Assembly (NCBI GenBank): GCA_946186505.1
Contig: CAMHNI010000012.1
Span: forward strand, 1-64,000
Source of the DNA: an uncultured Prevotellaceae bacterium
GTDB taxonomy: Bacteria; Bacteroidota; Bacteroidia; Bacteroidales; Bacteroidaceae
Length of the DNA stretch: 64,000 bases
Reading direction: 5' to 3'
Shown here: piece by piece, positions 26,934 to 35,693 of the stretch
How positions within the stretch are numbered: the first letter of the stretch is position 1
How the letters are laid out: each line of letters starts with the position of its first letter
Made by a program: the position numbers and the translations under genes
Notes under the pieces: model-generated
Told to the model about the DNA's origin: nothing
The model's database searches: none
The model's input: the letters and a program-made list of their open reading frames with translations, nothing else

Positions 26934-27260
26934 TCCTCCCGCGATGGGAACAGAAATAAGATGCAGGTGGTCCAGCGGTTGGATGTCGTAGTCGATGAGG
27001 GCCATCTCGCGACCGTTCTCGTCCTCAAACTCCAGGATGACAGGCTCCTCATCGTCTTCCATCAGTTTGCCCAACAGGTACTGGATGGGGTTGCCGCCGT
27101 TGTCCATCTTGGGCAGTTCAAACACCTGGACAATACTGTTAATCTGGTCACGTATTGTCTTGTTCGGATCGGTGACCTTCACCTCGATTTCGTCATACGA
27201 TGTACCGTCGATGGTCAGCATGACGATAAACTCTTCCTGGTAAAATTCCTGGTCTGTCAT
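26922..27260 (-). CDS. Ubiquitin-like protein with Gly-Gly plus SKK tail
   Basis: 112 residues, cytoplasmic. Predicted beta-grasp fold: strand FIVMLTIDGTSY, strand EIEVKVTDPNKTI, helix RDQINSIVQVFELP, and a last segment LIDYDIQPLDHLHLISV. The last segment matches ubiquitin's LSDYNIQ...STLHLVL spacing, down to the DY-x-IQ and LHL motifs, and leads to a Gly-Gly at 108-109. Three extra residues (SKK) must be cut before activation; a JAMM peptidase is encoded four genes further on. A YukD-like Ubl is the other possible family, but the Gly-Gly end and the E1/E2/JAMM neighbours favour a conjugated Ubl. It lies between the PAAR-like tip gene (18 bp) and the E2 gene. Confidence 0.9.
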   Translation of the reverse strand: MTDQEFYQEEFIVMLTIDGTSYDEIEVKVTDPNKTIRDQINSIVQVFELPKMDNGGNPIQYLLGKLMEDDEEPVILEFEDENGREMALIDYDIQPLDHLHLISVPIAGGSKK

Positions 27261-27278
27261 AATTGCAATAATTGGTTT

Positions 27279-29609
27279 TTATTTGTTATTGTTATTGTTG
27301 TCGTCTGCGGTTAACTGGGCTATAGCGTCATTGTCTAACGTGTATTTGCGCTTCTCGGGATCATTTATTAAATCCACCAAATCAGGATTGTCATCGATAA
27401 TTGCGTGAGTCATTAAATCTTGACTTATTATACCTTTGCTAATTCCTGTGGCTTCATGGGTAACGACACTGTCAATCATGTCTAATCCATGAGAAACTTT
27501 GTTGTTTGACACTATTGCCAAGTCATTTTGGATTGAGTTTATAATATCATTTCTTTCACCAAGAACTTTTTTTGCATTTTGTATGATTTCATCTTCTTGG
27601 CTGATGATACCAGATGACTTGGAAACAGCTTTTTCATAGTCGTTCATGGCACTAATTACTTTTCCATTAGCATCAGTAAGCTTGTTACGTACTGGCTCAA
27701 TTCTCTTGTTAATGTCTTTCGCAACTTGTGCCGCATCTGTAACACCGTCATCTGCTAATTTTAGAGCATTTTTGGCTTCCGTCCATGCATTTTCGGCTTT
27801 CGTTAGTTTCCCCGATACTTCGAGCCATTCTGATTGAGATATTTCACCGTTCAAGTATTGTTTTAGAGCAGCTCCATTTTCTGCGCGTGCTTTTTCTAAG
27901 GCTCCTTCGGCTTCAATGAATGCCTCCTTTGCAGATTTTTGATTACGCAAGCTTGCAGTAAGGCTCTCCATGGCAGTGGCTCTTTCTTTTTGAAGCCCGT
28001 CCATAATATCTACAATTCCGTCTCTTTCTTTTATTGCCTTACTTAATTCCGTGCTCTTATTTGTGACATTCCCTTTGGCTCTTCCAAGGGCTTCAACTTT
28101 TGCAAGATTTGTATCTAATTCAGTTCCTTTAGATGTTAAGTTGTTTAATTTCTGACCCAAATTGGAACTGCTGCCTTTAGCAGTAGAATTCTTAATAGCG
28201 TTAAGCAGTCCGTCATCCGTTCCTTGGAGGAGCGATTGGAATTCGGCAGGTGTTTTCGCTTCTGCTATCTTTATTACTTCGTTTCTCCTTTTAGCTATTT
28301 GCTCTGTGACAGCAATGGCATCGTCACCTCTTGCGATATTTCTTATGCCGCTGGCTGTACCCCAAGCTCCAAGTCCTGCCATAGCGAAAGACATGATAGC
28401 TTCCATTTTCTTACCTTCCGACAAGTAAATGCCGCCATCAACACCAGTGAGAAGGGCTGAAGTGCCATCGGCTCCAACACCAACTTTTTGAGCAATATTC
28501 GCTACCTGTGCTAACTTAGCAGCTTTTGCAGCGTTTACGGCTTCAGCCGCTTTTGCAAATTTTGCCACCGAACCGGCAATTGAGGCCACTCCGCCTAATC
28601 CGAAGGTGGCAACCTTGATGGCATTATGTACATTCTCCTTCCAATTGCCGCAGTCAAATGTCACTGGAGCCGCATTGTTATTCTGCCCGTTGTCAATAAA
28701 CGAAATAATGCCTAAGCCCCAACAGACACAAACAGATTTTTGCGTGACGACAGGAACAGGTGATTGGTATCCGACGATCTGAGTTGGAAGCCAAGGCGTT
28801 GGAGCAATAGAGGCTGTACACGGCGAAGGTGTCCAGACGAATTTCTGGGCAATAGCGGAAGCCGTAATAGTCATTGACAACGTTAGTGGGTTGGCCAGAT
28901 TCCAACACGCCCCGAAACCTTCCATGTTTGCACCTGCAAGCACGTCAGCAGGTATGATTACCCGGTTCTTAAAAGGACCGATGAGTGTACGTTTGGGGGC
29001 AACTACATGTAGTTTCGCGAAAGCAGATCCCCAGGCGCACTGAATGATGGCATTCTCTGTACATATTGGGTCATCGCATATGCAATGTGGGTTCGTTTTG
29101 GTGGCAAATATTACGGGGTCGATTTCACTGAATGCCTTTTCAGCTTCTTCTTTGCCTTCATTGGGATCGATGTTCCCAGTAAACGCATCCCATCTTCTTG
29201 ATTCCTTTTCTTTCTCCTTAGTGGTTTCGTGTGTGACGGCTGCAATCGCACCTCCAACACCTCCTACTACGGTTCCTCCGACAGCACCAATCACCGCACC
29301 TCCAGCTGTTCCTACTGCCGTTCCCAACCCTGGGACGACTACCGTTCCTGCGGTGCCACCAGCAACAGCTACAGTAGCAGCGCCAGTGGTAGCGCCTACA
29401 ACAGCACCGCCAGCCATTCCTATTCCGACTCTGTTTAGCGTAGGATCATAGTTGTCATTGGAGTAGCTCCAACTTTCAGTTACTAAATTACCTACGCTTT
29501 TAACATCATCCCAAAAAGAAGTTTCCTTTTTGTCGGATGATGAATCTTTAGCCGGAGGGGTGTTGTTGCTGTTCTTGCTTTTTATTTTGTCGTCTGTTGT
29601 ATCTGCCAT
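27279..29609 (-). CDS. PAAR-like (DUF4280) T6SS tip protein with long C-terminal extension
   Basis: 776 residues. A hydrophilic N-terminus is followed by a Gly/Ala/Val-rich hydrophobic stretch (about 62-125) like the membrane-insertion segments of many T6SS effectors. The DUF4280/PAAR-like domain (about 186-309) has the Cys-rich pattern CAWGSAFAKL, GFGACWNLANP, PCTASIAPTPWLP and CVCWGLGI, and sharpens the VgrG spike. The last 440 residues are helical: a short Ala-rich hydrophobic part (about 340-430), then long coiled coils (about 500-720). I recognise no toxin motif. No small cytoplasmic or lipoprotein immunity candidate follows; the Ubl gene comes next. Cargo carrier or effector is the likely role. 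Confidence 0.82.
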   Translation of the reverse strand: MADTTDDKIKSKNSNNTPPAKDSSSDKKETSFWDDVKSVGNLVTESWSYSNDNYDPTLNRVGIGMAGGAVVGATTGAATVAVAGGTAGTVVVPGLGTAVGTAGGAVIGAVGGTVVGGVGGAIAAVTHETTKEKEKESRRWDAFTGNIDPNEGKEEAEKAFSEIDPVIFATKTNPHCICDDPICTENAIIQCAWGSAFAKLHVVAPKRTLIGPFKNRVIIPADVLAGANMEGFGACWNLANPLTLSMTITASAIAQKFVWTPSPCTASIAPTPWLPTQIVGYQSPVPVVTQKSVCVCWGLGIISFIDNGQNNNAAPVTFDCGNWKENVHNAIKVATFGLGGVASIAGSVAKFAKAAEAVNAAKAAKLAQVANIAQKVGVGADGTSALLTGVDGGIYLSEGKKMEAIMSFAMAGLGAWGTASGIRNIARGDDAIAVTEQIAKRRNEVIKIAEAKTPAEFQSLLQGTDDGLLNAIKNSTAKGSSSNLGQKLNNLTSKGTELDTNLAKVEALGRAKGNVTNKSTELSKAIKERDGIVDIMDGLQKERATAMESLTASLRNQKSAKEAFIEAEGALEKARAENGAALKQYLNGEISQSEWLEVSGKLTKAENAWTEAKNALKLADDGVTDAAQVAKDINKRIEPVRNKLTDANGKVISAMNDYEKAVSKSSGIISQEDEIIQNAKKVLGERNDIINSIQNDLAIVSNNKVSHGLDMIDSVVTHEATGISKGIISQDLMTHAIIDDNPDLVDLINDPEKRKYTLDNDAIAQLTADDNNNNNK

Positions 29610-29631
29610 TATTTCAGATATTGTCCGGAGA

Positions 29632-31734
29632 CTAATTCATAAGAATAAATTGTGCTTCCAAGAACATTGTTGCATTGCTTTTGAAAGTTGCTGCTGCCGT
29701 AGATTGTATGAGTGCTTCTGCCTTTCCTGAGATTTCCAGAGTACCTTCAAAGAGGGATATCTCACCACCGGGATTTTCCAGATGGTACGATGTCGTAATC
29801 TTGTCTTCTTTTACAGGTGCTTTTATTTCCCATTGTGCCCTTACTTCTTCTTTACGGTTGTTTGAAATGGTGTTAATTAAACCATTAGAAATATTTGTAT
29901 TGAATAGTGGCACGGTTGTTGCCTTCGGTTCTTCCTTACAAACAGCATCCTCGTATGATGACATGATGGGTTCTGGCGGCTCGACGACTACCGAATCAAC
30001 AGTCATATCGAACGTTTTGCCAACGTTTACAGTCATGTCGCGCCCGACGTTGATTTTCATATCCTGCCCGGCGGTTAGAGTGATGTCTTTGTCTGCAGAA
30101 ACCTCAACGTTGCCTTTTGATTGTATCTTTACGAGCTTGTTGTCAGAGGATAGCGTTATGGTGTAGTTGTTCTTTTTGTTGTCGTATATACGTATGTACC
30201 CGCCTTTCCCCTTATCGTGAAACTCGATGGTATGACCACAGCGGGTACGTATGGCTTTCACTTCATTGTCGCCAGGTAACCATTTCTGGTCAGGTGCGTC
30301 AACACCATTGAAGAAAGACCCCCTGACATAAGGTCGTTCGGCATTGCCAGTCTCGAAGTCAACGAGCACCTCCTCTCCGATTTCCGGAATGAAGCTGAAA
30401 CCTTTATCACCGCCACTGTAAGGCTGTGCAATACGCAGCCAGGGCGTGAACATATTATAGTCCTGTTGCAACTGCCAGCTGAACTGCACACGGATGCGTC
30501 CCAAGTGGTCGGGGTCTTCATTGTCGATGACCATAGCCCTTGAGGGTGGACACTGTGGATAGACCTCCTGGTTGCGGTAGGGAGGATAGTCGCATGCTGC
30601 TGGTATGCCTTGAAAAGTGTTGCAATACACTTCGTCGCAGGTGAACTGGTGTATTAGAGTGGTGATGAGAATCTCGTCCTGGGGCACCTCGCTTTTATCG
30701 TTTGAGCTACTGCTGGTGATGTAGTTGTCTTTGATAACCAGTTTGCTGCCAATTTTTAGCGTCGAGCAGTAGGTGCGTCCTTCGTAGATGAGCATGTTGG
30801 CACGCTCGCCGCGTGCTTGTGTTTTCGACGCAATATTGAGCACGGTGTCGCGGCTATCGACCGTTGCATAGCCACCGGAGTGCAGATTCTGCCAGGTCTC
30901 TTTGGTATATACCTCGTTGGAAGCGTCGAAAACGCTGTCGTTCAGCGTGTTCATCGGCTTCTGCATTTCCTCTTTGCCCTCTTTGACAGTCGAGTCGTTG
31001 GCGTTGTATGAGTTGGCTACTAGTTTGAAGGGGACGTGCTGCAAATCCATTCTTACGCTGTAGGTAGGCACGTCTTGGCTTGGGTATTTCAGTGTGGTGG
31101 TGTCAGGCTCGCCAAGTTGGCCGAAGTGCCACACCGTGCCGTCGTGGAAGAACCACTCACCGTAACGCCTTGCCAGTCTCTGCAGGAACTCATAGTTGTT
31201 CTCGTTGTATTGTACGGTATAGGGGATGGCATCCTCATAGCGTGGATTAACAGAAGCCTGCAACTGCCCGATGCTGGTGATGACATCGAAGACGATGTCC
31301 TGTAGTGTCATATCCTCAAACGATTTGCAGCTGGGGTTGTCCTTCAACAGCGCATCCCAACTGTAAGCCTCTACCTGAACCAGGTACTGACTTTCTGAGC
31401 GGCTGGCCGATGCACTGACAATGACTCCGTCAAATTCGATGTCGGCCACTTTGCCGTCAGCTATGTACTTGGCAATCTCCAGCTCCATGGAGTCGGTCTG
31501 GAGTGTGACGGTGACGTGTTTCCCGATGATGGAACTACAGACCGAGAACTGCGGCTCGCTGATGTCCTCCACGGGGTCCTTGCACATGGTGAACGTCAGT
31601 TTGTTCGGTTCCAATAGTCGCTGTTCCAAGGTAAAATTGTCGAGGTTGTACTGGGCACCGCCTATTTCTATCTTGAACTTGTTTGACAGGGCATCATCTA
31701 TGCCTACCGATATGCTTTTGACTGATATTGACAT
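29632..31734 (-). CDS. tssI: T6SS spike protein VgrG
   Basis: 700-residue trimeric spike. The N-terminal gp27-like part (1 to about 380) includes LEQRLLEPNKLTFT and the YNENNYEFLQRLARRYGEWF segment. A gp5-like OB fold follows (about 405-480; DPDHLGRIRVQF, PWLRIAQPYSG, EIGEEVLVDFETGN, PYVRGS), then the beta-helix needle with repeated valine strands (VEVSADKDITLTAGQDMKI). The C-terminal 100 residues beyond the needle are non-repetitive and hydrophobic near the end; they may bind the PAAR-like protein encoded 22 bp downstream. Confidence 0.96.
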   Translation of the reverse strand: MSISVKSISVGIDDALSNKFKIEIGGAQYNLDNFTLEQRLLEPNKLTFTMCKDPVEDISEPQFSVCSSIIGKHVTVTLQTDSMELEIAKYIADGKVADIEFDGVIVSASASRSESQYLVQVEAYSWDALLKDNPSCKSFEDMTLQDIVFDVITSIGQLQASVNPRYEDAIPYTVQYNENNYEFLQRLARRYGEWFFHDGTVWHFGQLGEPDTTTLKYPSQDVPTYSVRMDLQHVPFKLVANSYNANDSTVKEGKEEMQKPMNTLNDSVFDASNEVYTKETWQNLHSGGYATVDSRDTVLNIASKTQARGERANMLIYEGRTYCSTLKIGSKLVIKDNYITSSSSNDKSEVPQDEILITTLIHQFTCDEVYCNTFQGIPAACDYPPYRNQEVYPQCPPSRAMVIDNEDPDHLGRIRVQFSWQLQQDYNMFTPWLRIAQPYSGGDKGFSFIPEIGEEVLVDFETGNAERPYVRGSFFNGVDAPDQKWLPGDNEVKAIRTRCGHTIEFHDKGKGGYIRIYDNKKNNYTITLSSDNKLVKIQSKGNVEVSADKDITLTAGQDMKINVGRDMTVNVGKTFDMTVDSVVVEPPEPIMSSYEDAVCKEEPKATTVPLFNTNISNGLINTISNNRKEEVRAQWEIKAPVKEDKITTSYHLENPGGEISLFEGTLEISGKAEALIQSTAAATFKSNATMFLEAQFILMN

Positions 31735-31754
31735 ACTTCAATAAATCGTTATCA

Positions 31755-31796
31755 CTCTTCCTTCACTGTTCACTATTCACTTCTTCACTGTTCATT
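31755..31796 (-). repeat. GTGAACAGTGAA-type leader repeat upstream of vgrG
   Basis: On the minus strand, four imperfect units of the form AGTGAA(C/T)A lie within the 75-bp spacer between the Hcp-fusion gene and vgrG. They resemble the repeats before tssC and the E2 gene. The rest of the spacer has no recognisable promoter. Confidence 0.5.
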
Positions 31797-31809
31797 AGCG
31801 AAGCGCCTC

Positions 31810-33741
31810 TCAGCTCCATTCATTGTTGAATTCAGCAATGTCGTTGGTGCCGACCTGTATGATTTCTGCTGCGATTGTGACTTGAGTGTACATCAGCTTG
31901 CTGTCGCTGTCGTTGAAATAGTCCTGAAGCTTCACACAGTAGGCGTTTTCGAACGAGACGGTCTTGTACCTGCGCTTGTTGTTGCTGGAATAAACCACGA
32001 ACTTGAAGAAGCCGGACTCCACCTCGGTTTTGTTGAACATCCACTTGTAGAAGAATACGTTGTCGTCACTCAGTGACGGCGTGGTGAAGGTGATGTTGCC
32101 GCCACGGGTGCGTGACGAGGGCTTGCCAGTGCTGTCGCAGGCCTGTACGAATTCATAGTTGCACTCTACAACAGCGTACTTTTGGCCACCGACTTTGACG
32201 TAACCGTAGAAGCCGAACTCTTCCTCTTCTTCGGCGGCACCTGCGGCAGGTGGCGCAGCTATGTTTTGGATAGCCTCCGCCGGACCTCTGGTCAGGTTCT
32301 CGACACCCTCCTTTGTGACATCTTTGAAGTTGCTTATTTCTTTTGCGACATCCTTTTGGCCGCCGCCAAACAGGTTGCCGAAGACACCCTTGACCTTGTT
32401 CATGGCATTAGCCGCAATGTTCTTCAACTTGTCCTTGGCATTGTTGGCTATTGTCTTCAACTGGCCTAAAGCTTTGTCCTTGACGTTGTTAAGCAGTTCC
32501 TTACCTTTCTCCTTTGCAGCGTCAATAAACTTGCTAACCTTGTCCTTGCCGATTTCAAGGGCCTTTTCTCCAAGTTCCTTAACCTGATTCTTGGCTTCGT
32601 TTTTGAGGTTGCCTATGTCGTTTTTGAAGGTGTCTGCCAGTTTGTCTAACGATTCCTTGGCAGCATCGCCTAACTCTTTGCCGGCTTCCTTGAGCAGTTC
32701 CTTGCCGTCATCTTTCAATTCGTTGAGAGCCTCCTTGCTCTCGCTCACGGCGTAGTCGAGGGTTTCCTTGCCGGCTTTCTTTAAGTCATCGGCTGTATCC
32801 TTGGCTACATCCTTGACATCGCTCAAGGTGTCTTTTGCAACGTTCTCAAGGTCATTGAGTGCCTGTTTCGATTTCTTCTCAAGGTCGTCGAGTTTGTCTT
32901 TGACGGTGTTCTTGGCTTCGTCTAATTTATTATTGACTTCATCCTTAAGTTCACCAGCCTTTGCTTTGGCCTCATTGATGACACTGTCAATTTTCTTCTC
33001 CGCTTCATTGGCAGCCGCATCGATAGCTTGGTTTGCTTCCGCTGCTATCTCATTCTTCTTTGCCTCCAGGTCCGAGGCAATCTGCTTGCCTTGTTCCCTT
33101 GCTGCTTGACAAGCTTGGTCGAATTGCTTGTCTGCTTCTGCAAATGTGTCCTCTGCCTTCGACTTCGCGTCAGAAACCAATGTGTCAACCTGCTGTTGGG
33201 CGTTCGCAACGGCATTGTTGACCACCTGTTCCGCTCCGGGTGCAGCGTTCTTGGCTACATCCTCTACACCGGAAACAACGTCGCCCACTTTTGACTTGAT
33301 GCCGTCAATGGCGCCGCCAGCCTTCGACTGGGCTGCCTTCGCGGCATCACCGGCTGCATTTTCCAAGGAGCCGGCTATTTCTTTGGCTTTTGATTCTACT
33401 AATGATCCAGCGGCACCGAAGTTGGATTTCGCATTGGATACAGCCTCCCCCATGGAGGCCTTGGCTTCAGCCATCACTTGGTCAAGCTTTCCTCGTGTCT
33501 CTGCCAGTAACTTTTGTGTCGGCAGGTCAACGTTTTGCTTGGTGACATCAGCGACATTCTTCAGGTCTTTTGTCATTGAACCCAAATCAGGGGCTTTCAT
33601 GTCTTTTGTCACTGAACCCAAGTCAGGGGCTTTCATGTCTTTTGTCACTGATCCCAAGTCAGGAGCTTTCATGTCTTTGGTTATTGAATCCATGCCAGGG
33701 GCTGCGTCGTTGACGATGGAGTCGAACTCTGGGAACTTCAT
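31810..33741 (-). CDS. Hcp (TssD) with a 508-residue helical repeat extension
   Basis: Residues 509-643 form a TssD/Hcp domain of exactly the length of the stand-alone Hcp encoded next door (135 residues), with the same landmarks: STGKPSSRTRGGNITF, a WMFN segment and a long beta pattern ending EFNNEWS. Before it lie 508 residues of Lys/Ala/Glu-rich amphipathic helix resembling LEA or apolipoprotein repeats (EAKNTVKDKLDDLEKK-type units), and at the very N-terminus four 12-residue repeats (DMKAPDLGSVTK, about 17-62). Evolved Hcps usually carry C-terminal toxins; an N-terminal extension of this kind is unusual. It may line the tube, regulate length or carry cargo. A lysine-rich surface makes it a possible Ubl target, which is speculation. 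Confidence 0.85.
   Translation of the reverse strand: MKFPEFDSIVNDAAPGMDSITKDMKAPDLGSVTKDMKAPDLGSVTKDMKAPDLGSMTKDLKNVADVTKQNVDLPTQKLLAETRGKLDQVMAEAKASMGEAVSNAKSNFGAAGSLVESKAKEIAGSLENAAGDAAKAAQSKAGGAIDGIKSKVGDVVSGVEDVAKNAAPGAEQVVNNAVANAQQQVDTLVSDAKSKAEDTFAEADKQFDQACQAAREQGKQIASDLEAKKNEIAAEANQAIDAAANEAEKKIDSVINEAKAKAGELKDEVNNKLDEAKNTVKDKLDDLEKKSKQALNDLENVAKDTLSDVKDVAKDTADDLKKAGKETLDYAVSESKEALNELKDDGKELLKEAGKELGDAAKESLDKLADTFKNDIGNLKNEAKNQVKELGEKALEIGKDKVSKFIDAAKEKGKELLNNVKDKALGQLKTIANNAKDKLKNIAANAMNKVKGVFGNLFGGGQKDVAKEISNFKDVTKEGVENLTRGPAEAIQNIAAPPAAGAAEEEEEFGFYGYVKVGGQKYAVVECNYEFVQACDSTGKPSSRTRGGNITFTTPSLSDDNVFFYKWMFNKTEVESGFFKFVVYSSNNKRRYKTVSFENAYCVKLQDYFNDSDSKLMYTQVTIAAEIIQVGTNDIAEFNNEWS
33565..33708 (-). 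repeat. Four 36-bp tandem repeats in the Hcp-fusion gene
   Basis: Units begin at 33565, 33601, 33637 and 33673 (period 36 bp, first three nearly identical, fourth degenerate). They encode 12-residue units near the N-terminus of the Hcp-fusion protein. Unit number could vary by recombination without changing the frame. It is not a CRISPR array: the repeats are contiguous and coding. Confidence 0.92.
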
Positions 33742-33834
33742 AGGTTATATATTAATAAGGTATAAGGACGGGAAAACATAGTAGGAGTTTCCGGCTCAGT
33801 TTTTGTGCCGGAAACTCCAGAGAGGTGCGGGCGA

Positions 33835-34242
33835 TTAGTTGTCAATCGTCCAACGGTTGTTGTGACGTGCGTTGCCGATGGAAATCTCCTTGGCCGAGAT
33901 GCAGAACTCCTCGAACTGCTGGACCTCGTTCTTGTTGTCATACGTCTCAGCGTATTCTACCATGTAGCCCTCCTTGAAGTCGAGGTGCTTCATCTCGCCA
34001 CCCTGACGGTTTGGCCATGAGATGGTGCCGCTTTTCGACATGTATGTGTCGCACATCCACTCGAGCAAATCGGTGTTGCCGTCATCGTTTGACTTTACCT
34101 TGAAGTAGATCTTTCCACCACGTGTGGTGCCAGTGGGCTGACCTTCAACGTCAGTCTGCTGGTTCAGTTCGTAACGAACATACATAATCTCGCGCTCAGC
34201 GATGCCGTCGGCATTGAGCGTAACAACTCTTTGTGCTGCCAT
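33835..34242 (-). CDS. tssD: T6SS tube protein TssD/Hcp
   Basis: 135-residue tube subunit. Hallmarks of Bacteroidetes TssD are visible: REIMYVRYELNQQTDVEGQP, TTRGGKIYFKV, LLEWMCDTYM, a TISWPNRQG segment and the end HNNRWTIDN. It assembles hexameric rings stacked inside the TssB/C sheath. It is placed 49 bp after tssC and 93 bp before the extended Hcp gene, so both forms are transcribed together. Confidence 0.95.
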   Translation of the reverse strand: MAAQRVVTLNADGIAEREIMYVRYELNQQTDVEGQPTGTTRGGKIYFKVKSNDDGNTDLLEWMCDTYMSKSGTISWPNRQGGEMKHLDFKEGYMVEYAETYDNKNEVQQFEEFCISAKEISIGNARHNNRWTIDN

Positions 34243-34291
34243 AATTTTGATTTTTTTAGGGGTTAATAATAATTGTTAATTATAAAAAGGT

Positions 34292-35674
34292 TTATTGTAC
34301 GTTCTGATCCCACTCCACGCCGGCTGTGCCGTTGTGACCGGTCAGTTCGATGAAGAAGTTCTTTGCTGCGAAGAAGGGCTTCAGTTCCACCTCGATCTTG
34401 ATGTCCTTCGTCTTCGGATCCTGATTGATGCTCTTCAGGTTGTAGTTCTCGATGAGCTTGCCGGGACCTTTGTAGTCGCTCAAGAAGTCGTGAACGGCCT
34501 GCATTAGCTCTGCCTTCACGCTGGAGTTCCAGTTGATGAACGCCTCGTCGTTGAAGAAGTTCTGGAACACCTTGCCGATCCAGTCGAAAGTGCGGACGAT
34601 GGGGTATTCCTGCAGACCGAGCGTAGCGCCGTTGTAGAGAGAACGGTTCGAGAAGGCCATGGTGCGACCTTCTTCCTCGACCATTGGGATGACACCTTGG
34701 TCAATGAGTGCTGCAATCTCTGACTTGCGCAAATCCAGGCGAGACCCCTTGACATTGCTCAGCGTACCGTACTTCTTACCGGCGCAGCCCTGTGCGATGA
34801 CGGTCTCATCGGTATTGGTCATACGGCCTGCCAGAGCTGCAGAACCGGGGATGTAGAGGTCATCGTCCTCGTCAGCCAGTTCTGACTTCTTGCGGCCCAA
34901 CAGGTAGTTACAGGTCATGACCACGTTGGCCATCTTTGCTTCCTGTCCCATCATGTTAGCATCGTCAAGTTCTTCCTTCAGCATTTCGAAGTTCATCGAG
35001 TCCTTGAAGTCGGTGAGCATGATGACCTTGTTGCGATAGGCTGTGTCGGCCCACATGCGGATGGTGTTGGCATCGCCTAAGTAGCCTGGTACGATGAGCA
35101 GAGAGTAGTTGTTCTTCAGACTCAGACGGTCGTAGAAGCGCTCCAGCTCGTCACGGATGGCTTTGGTATCATCAGAATCATGATATTCCAGTTCCTCCTT
35201 GTTGACGTTCATCAGCGTCAGACAGTCAATCTTTCCCTGTCCGGCATTGGCGAAGAACGAGTCAAGTGAGCGGTATGTCACCTCTAATTTCTTAATCTCA
35301 TCATGTATGCTGAACAGGTTGTTCTTCAAGTTGGTCTCTGCCTTGTCGCGCTTGGCAGTACACTGCTCGATAATCTGCATGGGGTCGGTGCCGCCGGCTT
35401 CCAGGATGTTGACCCAGAGTTCCAACTCGTTCTTCAGTTTCTTACGACTGTCCTTATAGGCCGTGTCAGAGAGGAATATGTTCTTAACGGCCTTGCGGCG
35501 CGGATCCATGTTTTCCACGCCCTTGATGAGACCTTTCACCATCTGAAAGCCGCCAAATTTGTTGAGGCCGTCCAGACTCTGCTGCAACAGCGCCGCAGGG
35601 TTCTCCACTTTTTCTCTCTCACGGAGTTCTACCGGCTGGGCTTGTTCTTCTTTTTTCAGTTCTTCAGCTGCCAT
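34292..35674 (-). CDS. tssC: T6SS sheath large subunit TssC
   Basis: 460-residue contractile sheath protein. The N-terminal segment binds TssB (LLQQSLDGLNKFGGFQMV); the body has the conserved AGQGKIDCLTLMNVNKEELEYHD, LLIVPGYLGDANTIRMWADTAY and SRLDLRKSEIAALIDQGV blocks; the end is EWDQNVQ. The start ATG (35672-35674) is preceded by an A-rich AAGTGAAA repeat leader. Confidence 0.96.
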   Translation of the reverse strand: MAAEELKKEEQAQPVELREREKVENPAALLQQSLDGLNKFGGFQMVKGLIKGVENMDPRRKAVKNIFLSDTAYKDSRKKLKNELELWVNILEAGGTDPMQIIEQCTAKRDKAETNLKNNLFSIHDEIKKLEVTYRSLDSFFANAGQGKIDCLTLMNVNKEELEYHDSDDTKAIRDELERFYDRLSLKNNYSLLIVPGYLGDANTIRMWADTAYRNKVIMLTDFKDSMNFEMLKEELDDANMMGQEAKMANVVMTCNYLLGRKKSELADEDDDLYIPGSAALAGRMTNTDETVIAQGCAGKKYGTLSNVKGSRLDLRKSEIAALIDQGVIPMVEEEGRTMAFSNRSLYNGATLGLQEYPIVRTFDWIGKVFQNFFNDEAFINWNSSVKAELMQAVHDFLSDYKGPGKLIENYNLKSINQDPKTKDIKIEVELKPFFAAKNFFIELTGHNGTAGVEWDQNVQ

Positions 35675-35693
35675 AGTTTTTTGTCATTTTTAG

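Noticed and set aside
18419..27260. CBASS or classical Bil antiphage operon
   Set aside because: No cyclase or CBASS effector is present, and the E1/E2/Ubl/JAMM genes are interleaved with T6SS genes in one transcription unit; only the enzyme chemistry is shared.
26922..27260. Type VII (ESX/YukD) secretion association
   Set aside because: The beta-grasp protein could be YukD-like, but no WXG100 or EssC-type ATPase genes are present and the Gly-Gly end fits conjugation.
33565..33708. Regular 36-bp repeats as a CRISPR array
   Set aside because: Units are contiguous without spacers and lie in frame within the Hcp-fusion gene; no cas genes nearby.
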